Part shown: in pieces, positions 46,643 to 56,500 of the stretch
Layout of the letters: each line of letters begins with the position of its first letter
Numbering within the stretch: the stretch's first letter is position 1
Assembly: GCA_001604215.1 (NCBI GenBank)
Contig: LVAX01000107.1
Location: 1-60,381 of the forward strand
Length of the DNA stretch: 60,381 nt
Direction of reading: 5' to 3'
DNA from: Clostridiales bacterium Firm_18
GTDB taxonomy: Bacteria > Bacillota > Clostridia > Monoglobales > Firm-18
Made by a program: the position numbers and the translations under genes
The notes under the pieces: model-generated
What the model was told of the DNA's origin: nothing
Seen by the model: the letters and a program-made list of their open reading frames with translations, nothing else
The model's database searches: none

Positions 46643-47248
46643 ATGAAAACATATTATATTAATAAAGCTAACGAGAGTAAGCCTGCAATCGACAATATGA
46701 TTTGGAACAGTTCAAGCAAAGCGGAGGTGAATTGCTTTCCATGGGATAAGGGCGGCTACAAGCCAAATACAACAGCACAGCTGCTCTATTCTGATTTGGG
46801 GCTTACGGTAAGAATGGAAACGAATGAAAAACCGCTGCTGGCACGATTTGAAAATAATAATGATGCAGTGTGCAACGATAGCTGCATGGAGTTTTTTGTT
46901 ATGCCGAACATCAATGAAGCGCATTATTTCAATTTTGAAATCAATCCCAAAGGCACAATGCTGCTGGGGTACGGCACCGGCAGAGCTGATATTGTTTTTT
47001 TGGATTTTGATAAAAGTATCTTTGATGTTGAATCAAAGGTGACAGATGAAAAGTGGGAACTGAAGTTTTTTATTCCATATTCATTTGTGAACCAATTAAC
47101 AAACGGTTTTACGGAGAATTTCAAAGGAAATTTCTTTAAATGCGGGGATGAAACTGTGCATCCGCATTATGGCTGTTGGAATAATATTACTGCTGCACAG
47201 CCGGATTTTCACAGACCGGAATGCTTTGGGGAGTTTATTTTTTTATAG
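46643..47248 (+). CDS. CBM9-like/DOMON-type carbohydrate-binding protein
   Basis: 201 residues with no signal peptide. AQLLYSDLGLTVRMETNE, DSCMEFFVMP and YFNFEINPKGTMLLGYG are the typical order of the family 9-like carbohydrate-binding fold, where the acidic and aromatic residues bind sugar ends. GGGGGATT precedes the ATG, two bases after the previous stop. As it is intracellular and alone, it may hold an oligosaccharide for the neighbouring barrel or GH31 enzyme. Confidence 0.82.
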   Translation: MKTYYINKANESKPAIDNMIWNSSSKAEVNCFPWDKGGYKPNTTAQLLYSDLGLTVRMETNEKPLLARFENNNDAVCNDSCMEFFVMPNINEAHYFNFEINPKGTMLLGYGTGRADIVFLDFDKSIFDVESKVTDEKWELKFFIPYSFVNQLTNGFTENFKGNFFKCGDETVHPHYGCWNNITAAQPDFHRPECFGEFIFL

Positions 47249-47263
47249 AAAGGGAAATAGGTT

Positions 47264-49387
47264 ATGAATATGATCGAACAAATAAAAAACGGAATCATAA
47301 GAATAAGAAGTGAATGTTGCGATAGCTTGTCATTATGTGAAAGGTACGGAATATTAAATGCCGCTAAGCATGAAATAACCGAAAAAATTGATTTCGGCGA
47401 AAATTGGATTAAAACGCCTTTCGGACGTACATTAAACTATTGTGTTCGTCCTGAAGAGGATAATGAGGAATGGAAGGCAATATCGGATTATCTGTCTAAG
47501 AAATTCGAGGATAAGAAGCTGAACTATAAGGTGATTGAAGGCAATCCGAATGAAAAAAAAGAAGCTTCTGATGAGAGTATTATTAATCTCAATCAGAATG
47601 CAGGCTTTGGTATAAGCATTTCCATTGAAGAAAATGAACGATTTTACGGCTTGGGAGAAGGCGGACACAATAAAATTGAATTGCGTGGAGGATGCTATCA
47701 AAACTTCGCAATGTATCAGTTTGATGAAATTCCAATACCGCTTGTAATAAGCAGCGAGGGGTGGGGCGTTTTAATCAACGCCGCAGGACGGCATTTTGTT
47801 GATATCGGCGAGCAGAAAAAGGATCAGCTGATAGTATGCGGCGAGGATGACGCACTCGATGTTTTCATCCTTTGCGGACATACTATGGCGGATGTGCTGA
47901 AATTATATACCGAATTGACAGGAGCGCCGATGCTGCTTCCTAAATGGGCGTACGGTTTAACCTATATCGCCAATATCAATTCTAATCAGTTCGATATTAT
48001 GAATGATGCGAAAAAGTTCCGCGATTTGCATATACCATGCGATATGATCAGTCTTGAACCTAACTGGATGGATAAATTTTATGATTTTTCCACCAAGAAG
48101 AAATGGGATCTGACGAAGTTTCATATGCCGTCATGGCTTAGGAGCAGAAACAAGCCTGAAACATTTATCAGCGCCCTTAGGAGATATGGGTTTCATTTGA
48201 GCTTATGGCTGTGTATCGATTACGACTTAACAGCGGAAGCGGAGCGACAATACAAGGGCGAAGAAACGTGCAGCCTCGAACCATGGTATGAGCATTTAAA
48301 GGCCTTTGTCAACGACGGCGCCGATGGCTTTAAATTAGACCCTGCGTCAATGCTGGATACAAATCATCCAGATATGGTTTGTGCCAACGGTATCTCGCAA
48401 ATTAAAATGCACAATCTTAATCAGGTATTACTTCCGAAACAGATGTATGAAGGCTTTGCGGCGCAAATGAACGCAAGACCCATGCACCATTACTGCGGCG
48501 GCTACATGGGCATACAACGCTGGAGCGCAGCAAATACCGGTGATAACGGAGGAGAACTTGGCACGATGGTTTGGCTTGAAACGCTTGCGCTGTCCGGACA
48601 TATGAACACAACCATAGATATGAATATATATTATCCGGAAAGCATACATTTTGGCATGTTTGCACCGTGGGCGCACATTAACGCATGGAGCGGCTGCAGA
48701 CAGCCATGGTGGGCGGGAGATGAGATGCAGAAAATATTTACGGAATACGCGAGGTTGCGCTATAGACTGATACCGTACATCTATTCTACGGCAATTGAGG
48801 GGCATGAAACGGCAATGCCGATTATCCGCCCCATGCCACTTGCGTTCCCCAGCGAGGAAGCAACGATGGATTGTATCTATCAGTATATGTTTGGGCCCTC
48901 CTTACTGGTAACGGCGTATACGGATAAAGTAATTCTGCCCGAAGGGGTATGGGTAGACTATTGGACAAACGAGGAATATGCCGGTCCGGCTGAAATTGAA
49001 AAATACATTCCGCCCCAAGGGAAGGGCGGCGGGTTATTTGTTAAGAAAGGAGCCATTATTCCCACTTGGAAGGACAGGGACTATATATCGCAATATTCCG
49101 ATGAGGAGATTATGCTTGATATTTACCCATACGGTGAGAGCAGCTACATATTTCGTGAGGATGACGGATATTCCTTAGATTATGAGAATAGCCGTTCCTG
49201 TCATACGCTGATTACTTGCAGAGAAGACGGGAATACTGTAAGAATTACCATAGGGAACCGCGAGGGGGATTACCAAAACAAGCCCGAAAAACGCAAGTGG
49301 ATTGTCCGTGTGCACGGAACTGAAAAAAATGTTGAAGTAGAATGCCATGAAAGCATACAAGTAAGCTGCGAGGTGGAATATGTTTGA
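47264..49387 (+). CDS. GH31 family glycosidase
   Basis: 707 residues of cytosolic GH31 (alpha-glucosidase/alpha-xylosidase family). FYGLGEGGHNKIELRG is the N-terminal beta-sandwich motif; LPKWAYGLTY opens the barrel; nucleophile D359 lies in DGFKLDPA and acid/base D427 in NTGDNGGELG. The C-terminal beta domains include PEGVWVDYWTNEEYAGP and the GGLFVKKGAIIP motif. AAAGGGAAATA precedes the ATG. It is the last intact gene of the long run. Substrate selectivity (glucose, xylose, galactose or others) is not clear from the motifs. A truncated twin of its start is at 37027. Confidence 0.93.
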   Translation: MNMIEQIKNGIIRIRSECCDSLSLCERYGILNAAKHEITEKIDFGENWIKTPFGRTLNYCVRPEEDNEEWKAISDYLSKKFEDKKLNYKVIEGNPNEKKEASDESIINLNQNAGFGISISIEENERFYGLGEGGHNKIELRGGCYQNFAMYQFDEIPIPLVISSEGWGVLINAAGRHFVDIGEQKKDQLIVCGEDDALDVFILCGHTMADVLKLYTELTGAPMLLPKWAYGLTYIANINSNQFDIMNDAKKFRDLHIPCDMISLEPNWMDKFYDFSTKKKWDLTKFHMPSWLRSRNKPETFISALRRYGFHLSLWLCIDYDLTAEAERQYKGEETCSLEPWYEHLKAFVNDGADGFKLDPASMLDTNHPDMVCANGISQIKMHNLNQVLLPKQMYEGFAAQMNARPMHHYCGGYMGIQRWSAANTGDNGGELGTMVWLETLALSGHMNTTIDMNIYYPESIHFGMFAPWAHINAWSGCRQPWWAGDEMQKIFTEYARLRYRLIPYIYSTAIEGHETAMPIIRPMPLAFPSEEATMDCIYQYMFGPSLLVTAYTDKVILPEGVWVDYWTNEEYAGPAEIEKYIPPQGKGGGLFVKKGAIIPTWKDRDYISQYSDEEIMLDIYPYGESSYIFREDDGYSLDYENSRSCHTLITCREDGNTVRITIGNREGDYQNKPEKRKWIVRVHGTEKNVEVECHESIQVSCEVEYV

Positions 49388-49580
49388 AAATTCCAAATGG
49401 ATCGCGAATAGGAGCACTGACGGTAACGGCAGCTATTTATTCAGAAAAGAGTTAGCAGTTGAATATAAACCTGTTCAACAAGCAATTCTCTCTGTTTGCG
49501 GATTGGGATGAGGGCGATTATGATTCTTTAGACCATCATGCGTACGGAAAAGCAGGAGGGCAGTTATCAGCATCTGATTA
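49380..49580 (+). pseudogene. Remnant of a GH78 (alpha-L-rhamnosidase)-like gene
   Basis: ATG at 49380 overlaps the GH31 stop and opens NSKWIANR...GSYLFRKELAVEY...AILSVCGLG, which is the usual N-terminus of bacterial rhamnosidases, but a TGA stops it at 49509-49511. In the next frame the bases from about 49512 read SLDHHAYGKAGG, which resembles the late SLNHYAYGAVG block of the same family before TAA near 49580. An internal deletion joining head to tail would explain both. The first half is fairly secure, the second is a guess. Confidence 0.6.
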
Positions 49581-49891
49581 ATAGCTTGAAGGTAGCAAAA
49601 TACTTAATGTCTACTGAACAAACCTAAAAACCGCATAAACGCTATACTTTTACAGTGTTTTATGGTATAATAAGTGCAAGGAAAATAGCTAACAAATAGC
49701 GTGTTTTTTTGTGCCTTTCTCCGCTTCGCTCCGACGGGCTCAGCCTTCGCAAAAATGCTCGGCTTCACCACGCAGGGACTCTCGGGCTGCGAAGCAATTA
49801 ACAGGATTGTTTCGCTAAATGCCCCCACACGGTATGAAGAGTTTTGCCAAACTTTCATATCAAAATTAATGATTTATATGTGCTCATTTAT
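49581..49891. other. Intergenic stretch between convergent genes
   Basis: No gene is supported here. An extended -10 box, TGG followed by TATAAT, lies at 49663-49671 on the + strand without a good -35. It is followed by AATAGCTAACAAATAGCG and seven T (about 49686-49710), a weak hairpin at best, and then a GC-rich stretch (49720-49795) unlike its surroundings. A short untranslated transcript is possible. Confidence 0.4.
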
Positions 49892-50545
49892 TTAACCCAT
49901 ATTGTTAGTATTCATCCTGCATTTTACAATACAAATCCCACAAACAACACCTCTTCCCATCTTCTGAAAATGCTTTTTCATATAATCAGAGCATGCCTTT
50001 GGGTCAATAATCATTTTTTCGGGTTCATTGTCCGACCACTCTTCACCCGATATTGCCATTGCAGGGCATGCACTTACGCAAATATTGCAATCTGCACATT
50101 TTGAGGGAATCGCAGGTTTTTCATTAACTCTAAGTGGCATATTGGTTAGAATAGTACCTAACCTTACAGCAGGTCCATATTTCTCTGAAATAAAGAGACC
50201 GTTTTTCCCAATCCAGCCCAAGCCCGCCAGACGCGCGGCGGTTTTATGTGGAAAATACGACTTGTATCCGCCTGTGGATTGAGATGCTGCGACACACTGA
50301 TAATCGTATCCAAAGCTTGCAATCTCCAATCCGCATTTTAATAGTGTGTTATCTATATAAGCGTTTACGGTTCTGTAATGGTGAAAATACTCAAACGTTG
50401 GCTTATCGGTTATTCCGCCTATAACAAACTTTGATAACGGGATTACAATAGAAACTGCATTTTTAAGAGGCATATTATCTATTCTTGAAAATCCAATTTC
50501 TTTTACTCCTGATGTTTTTAGATTTTGAATAATTATATCGTTCAT
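49892..50545 (-). CDS. QueG-like double 4Fe-4S cluster protein
   Basis: 217 residues. An N-terminal part resembling the epoxyqueuosine reductase/B12-binding-like family (FPHKTAARLAGLGWIGKNGLFIS is the best match) precedes two ferredoxin motifs: CADCNICVSACP and, with an upstream Cys, CGICIVKC. QueG proteins are longer and have a HEAT-repeat end that is missing here, so this is a short paralogue of unknown electron-transfer role. GTGAGGAT lies before its ATG. It is transcribed toward the glycan locus and ends convergent with it. Confidence 0.85.
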   Translation of the reverse strand: MNDIIIQNLKTSGVKEIGFSRIDNMPLKNAVSIVIPLSKFVIGGITDKPTFEYFHHYRTVNAYIDNTLLKCGLEIASFGYDYQCVAASQSTGGYKSYFPHKTAARLAGLGWIGKNGLFISEKYGPAVRLGTILTNMPLRVNEKPAIPSKCADCNICVSACPAMAISGEEWSDNEPEKMIIDPKACSDYMKKHFQKMGRGVVCGICIVKCRMNTNNMG

Positions 50546-50640
50546 AGATCCTCACAAATTCTTTAAATAAATACATTTATGTTTAGTTTACCACATATTT
50601 ATCAATTTGCATACATATTTTATTATTTTGCTAAATCTAA

Positions 50641-50700
50641 CAAACAAAAAGGACTTGCCGGATGCTGCCGTATCTTTGGCAGCAGTCACAGTCAAGTCCT
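50641..50700 (-). terminator. Nested-stem terminator of the diguanylate cyclase gene
   Basis: AGGACTTG (50650-50657) pairs with CAAGTCCT (50693-50700), and inside it TGCTGCC (50663-50669) pairs with GGCAGCA (50678-50684). Read on the - strand the outer stem ends in CAAGTCC followed by five T, the usual intrinsic terminator for the gene whose stop is at 50827. The gap 50701-50826 holds nothing else that I can recognise. Confidence 0.72.
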
Positions 50701-50826
50701 GCGTATTTGCAAACATCATGGTACCAATCCAACCACAATAAATTTCTGATTATCCGCAAAATTCTGATTTGTCTATACCAATATATAAATAATAATCGTT
50801 CGATAAAGGACTATTTTTTCCCGCCT

Positions 50827-51903
50827 TTAATGTTCCTCCAAGCACACTTGATTCCGCCCGCCGCTTTTAGCGGCGTAAACAGCCTTATCAGCTCGTTCAA
50901 TTACATTTTCATAATTTTCAACTTGTTCATCACCGCAGTGGGCAACACCGATACTGATGGTAGTATGATGCCCGTTCATATCTGCGCTTTGAACAGCAGC
51001 TCGCAGACTTTCTGCGATGGACAACAGTTCTTTCTCGCCGCATCCGTATGCCATTGCCAAAAATTCCTCCCCGCCATAGCGATAGAAATGCAGCCGAAAA
51101 TTTTGTGCGAAAGTGGCAAACACTTCACCCAAAAGGCTCAGGCATTTGTCTCCGGCGGCATGACCGTAGTTGTCATTATAGTCTTTGAAGTGATCAATAT
51201 CAATCATAAGGATTCCTGTTGGCTTTTCTTTATTTGTCGTTTCCAGGATTGCCAAAGTTTCAAACAGTTTGCGGCGATTAAAAAGACCTGTCAGAACATC
51301 AGTTTCTTTTGCAATAGTCAACAAACGTTGTACCTCATATCCTTCTACACGAACCCATACCATTATGTTACCAATAAAACACCCCAGAATAGAAAAACAC
51401 AGGCAATTGATTGTATCGTCGAGCGCATATTGCGGTTTCAAGTTAAATGCCAAAATAGTATGTACCACCATCCAAAAAACAATAAACAGGTTCATACGCC
51501 AAGGACGGTCTATGAAACCGAGCGGGATAATACAAAATGCTCCAAGCAGAATTGTAGCCCGCATGTTTGGTGAGTGAAACACACTAAGGTAAATAGCCAA
51601 CGAAAAGAAAACAGAAGCACAAATGTACAACCCGCCAATAGTGTACTTTTTCATAAAAGAAAGCTTAAATATAAAAAAGCATATGAAAAAGAATGTACTT
51701 GCAAGCAAATAGGCAGGAATAGCATTTGACTTAGTTTTACTGAAAGGCGCTGCTACCACCGGAAGCAACATCAACAATCCTCCTATTAGAGTCAGGGCGG
51801 ATAGTATATTTTCATTATACTCACTGATAGCCATGCAGTTGACAGATGCAAGCTTTTTGTATGCTTTTCCATCATTCCGAAATAATCTAAACCCTTTTTC
51901 CAT
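50827..51903 (-). CDS. Membrane diguanylate cyclase (GGDEF)
   Basis: About 358 residues: around six hydrophobic helices in the first half, then a GGDEF domain with signature YGGEEF, which makes cyclic di-GMP from two GTP, plus ILMIDIDHFKDYNDNYGHAAGD and SIGVAHC. The RxxD inhibitory site is not evident. GGGGA before ATG at 51903 favours that start; an upstream ATG at 51966 lengthens the protein by 21 residues. It is divergent from the AraC-type gene and could link surface attachment to the glycan locus. Confidence 0.9.
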   Translation of the reverse strand: MEKGFRLFRNDGKAYKKLASVNCMAISEYNENILSALTLIGGLLMLLPVVAAPFSKTKSNAIPAYLLASTFFFICFFIFKLSFMKKYTIGGLYICASVFFSLAIYLSVFHSPNMRATILLGAFCIIPLGFIDRPWRMNLFIVFWMVVHTILAFNLKPQYALDDTINCLCFSILGCFIGNIMVWVRVEGYEVQRLLTIAKETDVLTGLFNRRKLFETLAILETTNKEKPTGILMIDIDHFKDYNDNYGHAAGDKCLSLLGEVFATFAQNFRLHFYRYGGEEFLAMAYGCGEKELLSIAESLRAAVQSADMNGHHTTISIGVAHCGDEQVENYENVIERADKAVYAAKSGGRNQVCLEEH

Positions 51904-52079
51904 ACCATTGTCCCCAATCTTATTATCATAAATGTGTCCGCTTATCTTAAAGCCTATGTCTATCATTATCCTAATACTAATAATATACCATTAATTATTC
52001 CATTTGTCCATTTAGAAATTATCAATAACAACAATAAAGATATATATTTGTTGTTTGTCTAAAAAAAGTGTCGTGTCAT

Positions 52080-52121
52080 ATATTGCTAATACTTGCAATT
52101 TACTTAATTCAGCAATATAAT
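52080..52121 (+). promoter_or_regulatory. Promoter within an inverted repeat, AraC-type gene
   Basis: TTGCAA (52093-52098), 17 bases and TATAAT (52116-52121) form a strong promoter. ATATTGCT (52080-52087) and AGCAATAT (52111-52118) are a perfect 8-base inverted repeat that brackets the -35 and overlaps the -10, an arrangement suited to autorepression or to control by a dimeric regulator. Confidence 0.65.
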
Positions 52122-52154
52122 AATGGTAATACTTTATTTAAGGTGGTGTGGGGT

Positions 52155-53144
52155 ATGGATTATATGACGGTTAAGGAAGCCTGCGAAAAGTGGGGGTTTG
52201 GGACAAGGATTCTGGCACTGTACTGCGCCGAGGGCAGAATTGACGGTGCGGTAAAAAAGGGTAATCTATGGCTTATACCTAAAGATGCTGCCCGTCCTGA
52301 GGATAGGAGACGTAAAAAAAGCTCAATTAAGGAAGAAAACAAAATGGTGGTATCCAAAGACATATATGACCTGTATGAACAAAACCGGCATGAGGGCCCA
52401 TGGCCTTTTCAGTCGCTGTATGAAAATAAAGAGCTTTTTGTAGAGATTGTGAAGCACTTTCCCTATCCTATGCACATATGCGCACCGGACGGTACCATGC
52501 TTTTGGCCAATGAAGCATATTTAAAGTTTGCTAAAATATCCAATCCCGAAAAGTTATATAAAAAGCATAACGTTTTACTCAACCCCAACCTTGAAAGGTG
52601 GGGAGTAAAAGACTTTGTTTTGCGGGCATTCCAAGGGGAATCTGTTCACGCATATGATGTCAAAGTGCCTTATAAGGAAATCATTGAGCGGTTGGGAGAC
52701 TACAAGGAGTTAGTTTGTGAAAGCCTGTTTCACAACATGACAGCCTTGCCTATACGCGACAGCAATAATCAATTGTTATTTGTTGTGTTTATATTTATTA
52801 CATCCAGGTCTTATCAGGACAGGGAAGAAATTATTAGAGGCAAGGAATACATAGATGACCATTGGAAAGAGGAATTTGATATAGATAAGCTGGCGGGTAT
52901 TGTTCACATGAGCAGGCACCACTACACCCGATTATTTAAACAACATACCGGCATGACACCATATGGCTATTATCAAAACGTAAAGTTAAGCAAACTCAAG
53001 GAAATGCTGTGTGATACCAATCTATCCATTACCCAGGTCTTTAACGAATGCGGTGTGGATTACAATGGGAATCTGGCAAAAAGATTTAGGGATACCTTTG
53101 GAATGACTCCCGCCCAATACCGGGCAGCCATGACCCAAAAATAA
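52155..53144 (+). CDS. Regulator with excisionase-type HTH, PAS-like and AraC domains
   Basis: 329 residues. The N-terminus (MTVKEACEKWGFGTRILALY, then KKGNLWLIPKDAARPED) is an excisionase/MerR-like helix-turn-helix; the middle (HFPYPMHICAPDGTMLLANEAYLKF) is PAS-like; the end has AraC helices (FDIDKLAGIVHMSRHHYTRLFKQHTGMTP, LSITQVFNECGVDYNGNLAKRFRDTFGMTP). GGTGGTGTGGGG places the ATG at 52155. Two DNA-binding heads around a sensor domain is an unusual order. Its promoter lies inside an inverted repeat, and it is divergent from the cyclase gene, which it may control. Confidence 0.88.
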   Translation: MDYMTVKEACEKWGFGTRILALYCAEGRIDGAVKKGNLWLIPKDAARPEDRRRKKSSIKEENKMVVSKDIYDLYEQNRHEGPWPFQSLYENKELFVEIVKHFPYPMHICAPDGTMLLANEAYLKFAKISNPEKLYKKHNVLLNPNLERWGVKDFVLRAFQGESVHAYDVKVPYKEIIERLGDYKELVCESLFHNMTALPIRDSNNQLLFVVFIFITSRSYQDREEIIRGKEYIDDHWKEEFDIDKLAGIVHMSRHHYTRLFKQHTGMTPYGYYQNVKLSKLKEMLCDTNLSITQVFNECGVDYNGNLAKRFRDTFGMTPAQYRAAMTQK

Positions 53145-53160
53145 GAGCCCGTTCCACTAA

Positions 53161-53264
53161 CGCCATTAAAGATGGCGAGCGGAAACCCCAGAACTTTGTT
53201 GCTGCCACAATAGAAAAATGATTAATTGACTTCCGACTATGATGGTATCGGAGGTCTTTTTTTT
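53161..53264 (+). terminator. Terminator after the AraC-type gene
   Basis: GACTTCCGA (53228-53236) and TCGGAGGTC (53248-53256) pair with one U-G wobble and are followed by eight T (53257-53264). A smaller hairpin, CGCCAT/ATGGCG, lies at 53161-53177. The remaining gap to 53546 is AT-rich; apart from the ribosome site of the next gene I see no feature in it. Confidence 0.8.
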
Positions 53265-53546
53265 ACAACATAGCACTCAGCGGCGTAAATACAGCACAGA
53301 GAGAACTATACCGATTACTGTTATTAGTATATAAATAAAATGCGGGAATGTATTTATATGGGAACCCTTTTTAACAAGTCTGTCAGACCTCATGGAACTA
53401 TTCATATGTGGCAGAACGAACAAAATATTATATTTTTTCCATAAAAAATGAAAATCAAGTCACTTAAGGAGCAGTGATATTTATGAAATAAGCTTCCATA
53501 AAAAAGGTGATAATCAAACTTAAAAATATTATGAGGAGGAAAGATA

Positions 53547-56500
53547 TTGAAGTGGAATATTTTTAACAAATTGATCTCGCTGCTGTTGGTGCTGACCATG
53601 TTGGTGCCCTTGACATCACCGGTATTCGCTGCCGAGTCAACGGTGCAAGGAAAAAACGGGTATGCGCCATATATGTCCGATATGGGACTGCTGGGGATCG
53701 GCGGTGACGGCGATTCGCAATTGTTCGGCGGAGGCTTCGGCGGATGGGGACTGAAAACTTTGTTGGGCGGCGCTATCAGCGGCCTTGTGGGAATCGGCTT
53801 AAACCAGGCGTACACTGCGATTTTCGGCAAAGATTCTGACCGGATTATGGCGGCCATTTCAGAGTTATCTAAGAAAATTGATGTAATTGATGCAAAAATT
53901 GACTTGATGATCAGTGAAACACAAAAAGGGAATATCAACGCTTTTCTGAACGACTACCGCTCCAAGATTGCCCCCTATAAGGCATTGCTCAAGGATTTCG
54001 AAACGGCAAGGCAGACATTCGGCGACAATAAGGAAAAATCAACGAACTTCGCACTTTCCGTTTATTACGGAACCAATCCCAGCGTGAAGCGCTATGGGGA
54101 CAATATCGTCGCTGTGGTGCGAGAATTAAAGGCTATGCTCGTAGATGATATACGGATAATCAACGGCCAAAAATGTAATGTGTTCGGCGCATTTGACCTT
54201 TTGGAAAAATACAATAACTTATGGGAACATCAGGGCTACGACATTCGCTGCGAATTCCGCAATACGGCCTTGGGTTTGTTTACCGACTTTGCAATCATTG
54301 CCGAAAAAGCCGTTGCCGACGCAATCACTGATTGCAAGAACAGAAACGATTCCATTGGTTTGGATGCTGCGGAGCTTGCCGATGAATGTCTTAAAGATTA
54401 CATAACCGCTGTTGACGCTATGGAAGCGAGATGCAAGGTTATACAGCATACCGATATACGGATTTTTCGCGACATCGAAGCAGGTAAGGATAAGTATGCA
54501 TTTTACCGGCGCGTTGATCCCGCATATGTAAAAACACCGCCTTTGAATTATGCATGGTACACATTTTATGATCTTGCATACAGCGACTATTTACATTGCA
54601 TGACAACAACGAATTACATAAAAAGCCGCACTGAACGCAACGGAGGTCTCGAGGTCATATCAGGTCAGGTATGGCGCGGTGTTTTGCAGGATATTTACAA
54701 TAGCTACAAAGGCAAAAAGACTTCGCTGTATGATATTTTCTTCGATGCAAAAGAGGGAAATTTTATAAACGTGGGACAGTTGAATAAGGGAACACGATTT
54801 GCAACCGATTATTATATATTTACCAAATATGAATCCGGAGGCTTCTGGTATGATCAGCTTTGGCACATGCGATTAGATACGAATGTTGTCGATGATAAAG
54901 GCAAGCTGAATGAAACTGTGCGTCTTTTGAGGCTTTCACATGGTATTAGTGCAACTGAATCATGGGTTGATCATTTATTAGACGAGAAGTTTTTCAGTGT
55001 CATACCGTATAGCGGAGCTATAAATCAGGGAGGTCTCTACTCCCCCGGCGCCCCTCAGGAAAGTAAAACTGCGGACATGATTTCCGGCATGGCAGATTCC
55101 TATACGCTGCCCTATGCTGCCCCCGTCACCCTTTCGGTTCAGGAAGCGGAGGGTGCCAGATATCAGTGGTTTGTGCATAAGGGCAACAACGATGCAGACT
55201 TTGAGGAAATTGAAGGTGAAACGGGTTCAACCTACACCCTTCCCGAGCTTGAGGCTTCCATGAACGGTTGGAGATACCAATGTGCCATTGCCGTGGGAGA
55301 GGTATCGGAGTGGGGTGAAGGCTACACCCTTGCCGACCCTGTTACCCTCAATCTCACAGGGGAAGGCATACCCGAACCTGTAACAGTGCATGAGGTAAGC
55401 AATGCACAGGAGCTTGAGGACGCTCTGGCCAAGGTTACCGATGGAAGCTGGGACAATCATACCCTTAAGCTGACGGCGGAGATTAAATACCAAAAGCCCA
55501 TCACGCTGTACGGTAACAGCGTGACGATAGACCTGAACGGATATGATCTGGGAGTGATGCCGCTTAATACGGCAGAGCCGAACATCAATCCCATGTCAAC
55601 AAATGCGGAAATTGCCGCGGTTAACGTGCATTTTGGCAGTCTAAACCTAACAGGAGAGGGTGAGCTGAATGTGTTTGCGCCGGAGGGCGTTGCCTACGGG
55701 GTTTATGCAGGAGAGCTTGGGGAAGTTACGGTGCATAACGCAATTTCCAACAACGGCGGAACGGCTGTATATGTTACCGACGGTGGTGTTGCGCAAATTA
55801 AAGCCAATGCCGGGGCAGACGGCAATGGCGCCCATGCTATAAAATGCTTTGATGGCGGCAGCGTCACCGTCAGCGGTAATGCAACTGCAACAGGAGAACT
55901 CACCTGTGGTGTATATGCGGATGAAACAAACGACTTGGACACAACGGTCACAGTAAACGGAGATATTACTGTTTCCGGCGATAACAGCCGGGGCATATCG
56001 GTGAGTGGCGAAAAAACCTTCCTGGAAATTGGCGGCAGTGTTGCTGTCAGCGGCAACGGCGCTTCGGGTATATCTGCAAGCGGCGGAAATTACGATGACA
56101 CATACATGGTTTGGATTGCCGGTGATGTAACTGCCCCGGACGCAGCAGTTAATGCATCTGCCGGAGCCGGTGTCCGTGTATCCGGCAATGCCATATCAAT
56201 GGATGAAGGTACCACGGCGATATATGCAGTTGGCGGCTCTGTAACAGTGGAAGGCAATGTGACTGCGACCGGCATCAATGGTACGGCAATCAGCGCAAGC
56301 AAGTGGGATTTAATTGAGCCGACTGCGGGTGCATTTGTGATGGTGGACGGTAAAATAACTGCTTACACACCTCTTCGAATTGAATCCCTGCCGGTGGGCG
56401 AAAATGAGCATACCGGCGAAACAGCCGTGTTTGGTCATTATATCTATACAGACGGAACAAACACCGTTTGGGCTAATGAGGAGTCTTTCGTTTCCACAAA

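Noticed and set aside
50662..51573. 303-codon + strand frame opposite the diguanylate cyclase
   Set aside because: It has no ribosome site and an unnatural composition rich in Cys, His and Phe; the minus-strand frame carries an intact GGDEF domain.
53402..53938. 178-codon minus-strand frame over the start of the large SLH protein
   Set aside because: It is the antisense of the signal peptide and Gly-rich head (proline runs mirror glycine codons), and has no ribosome site.
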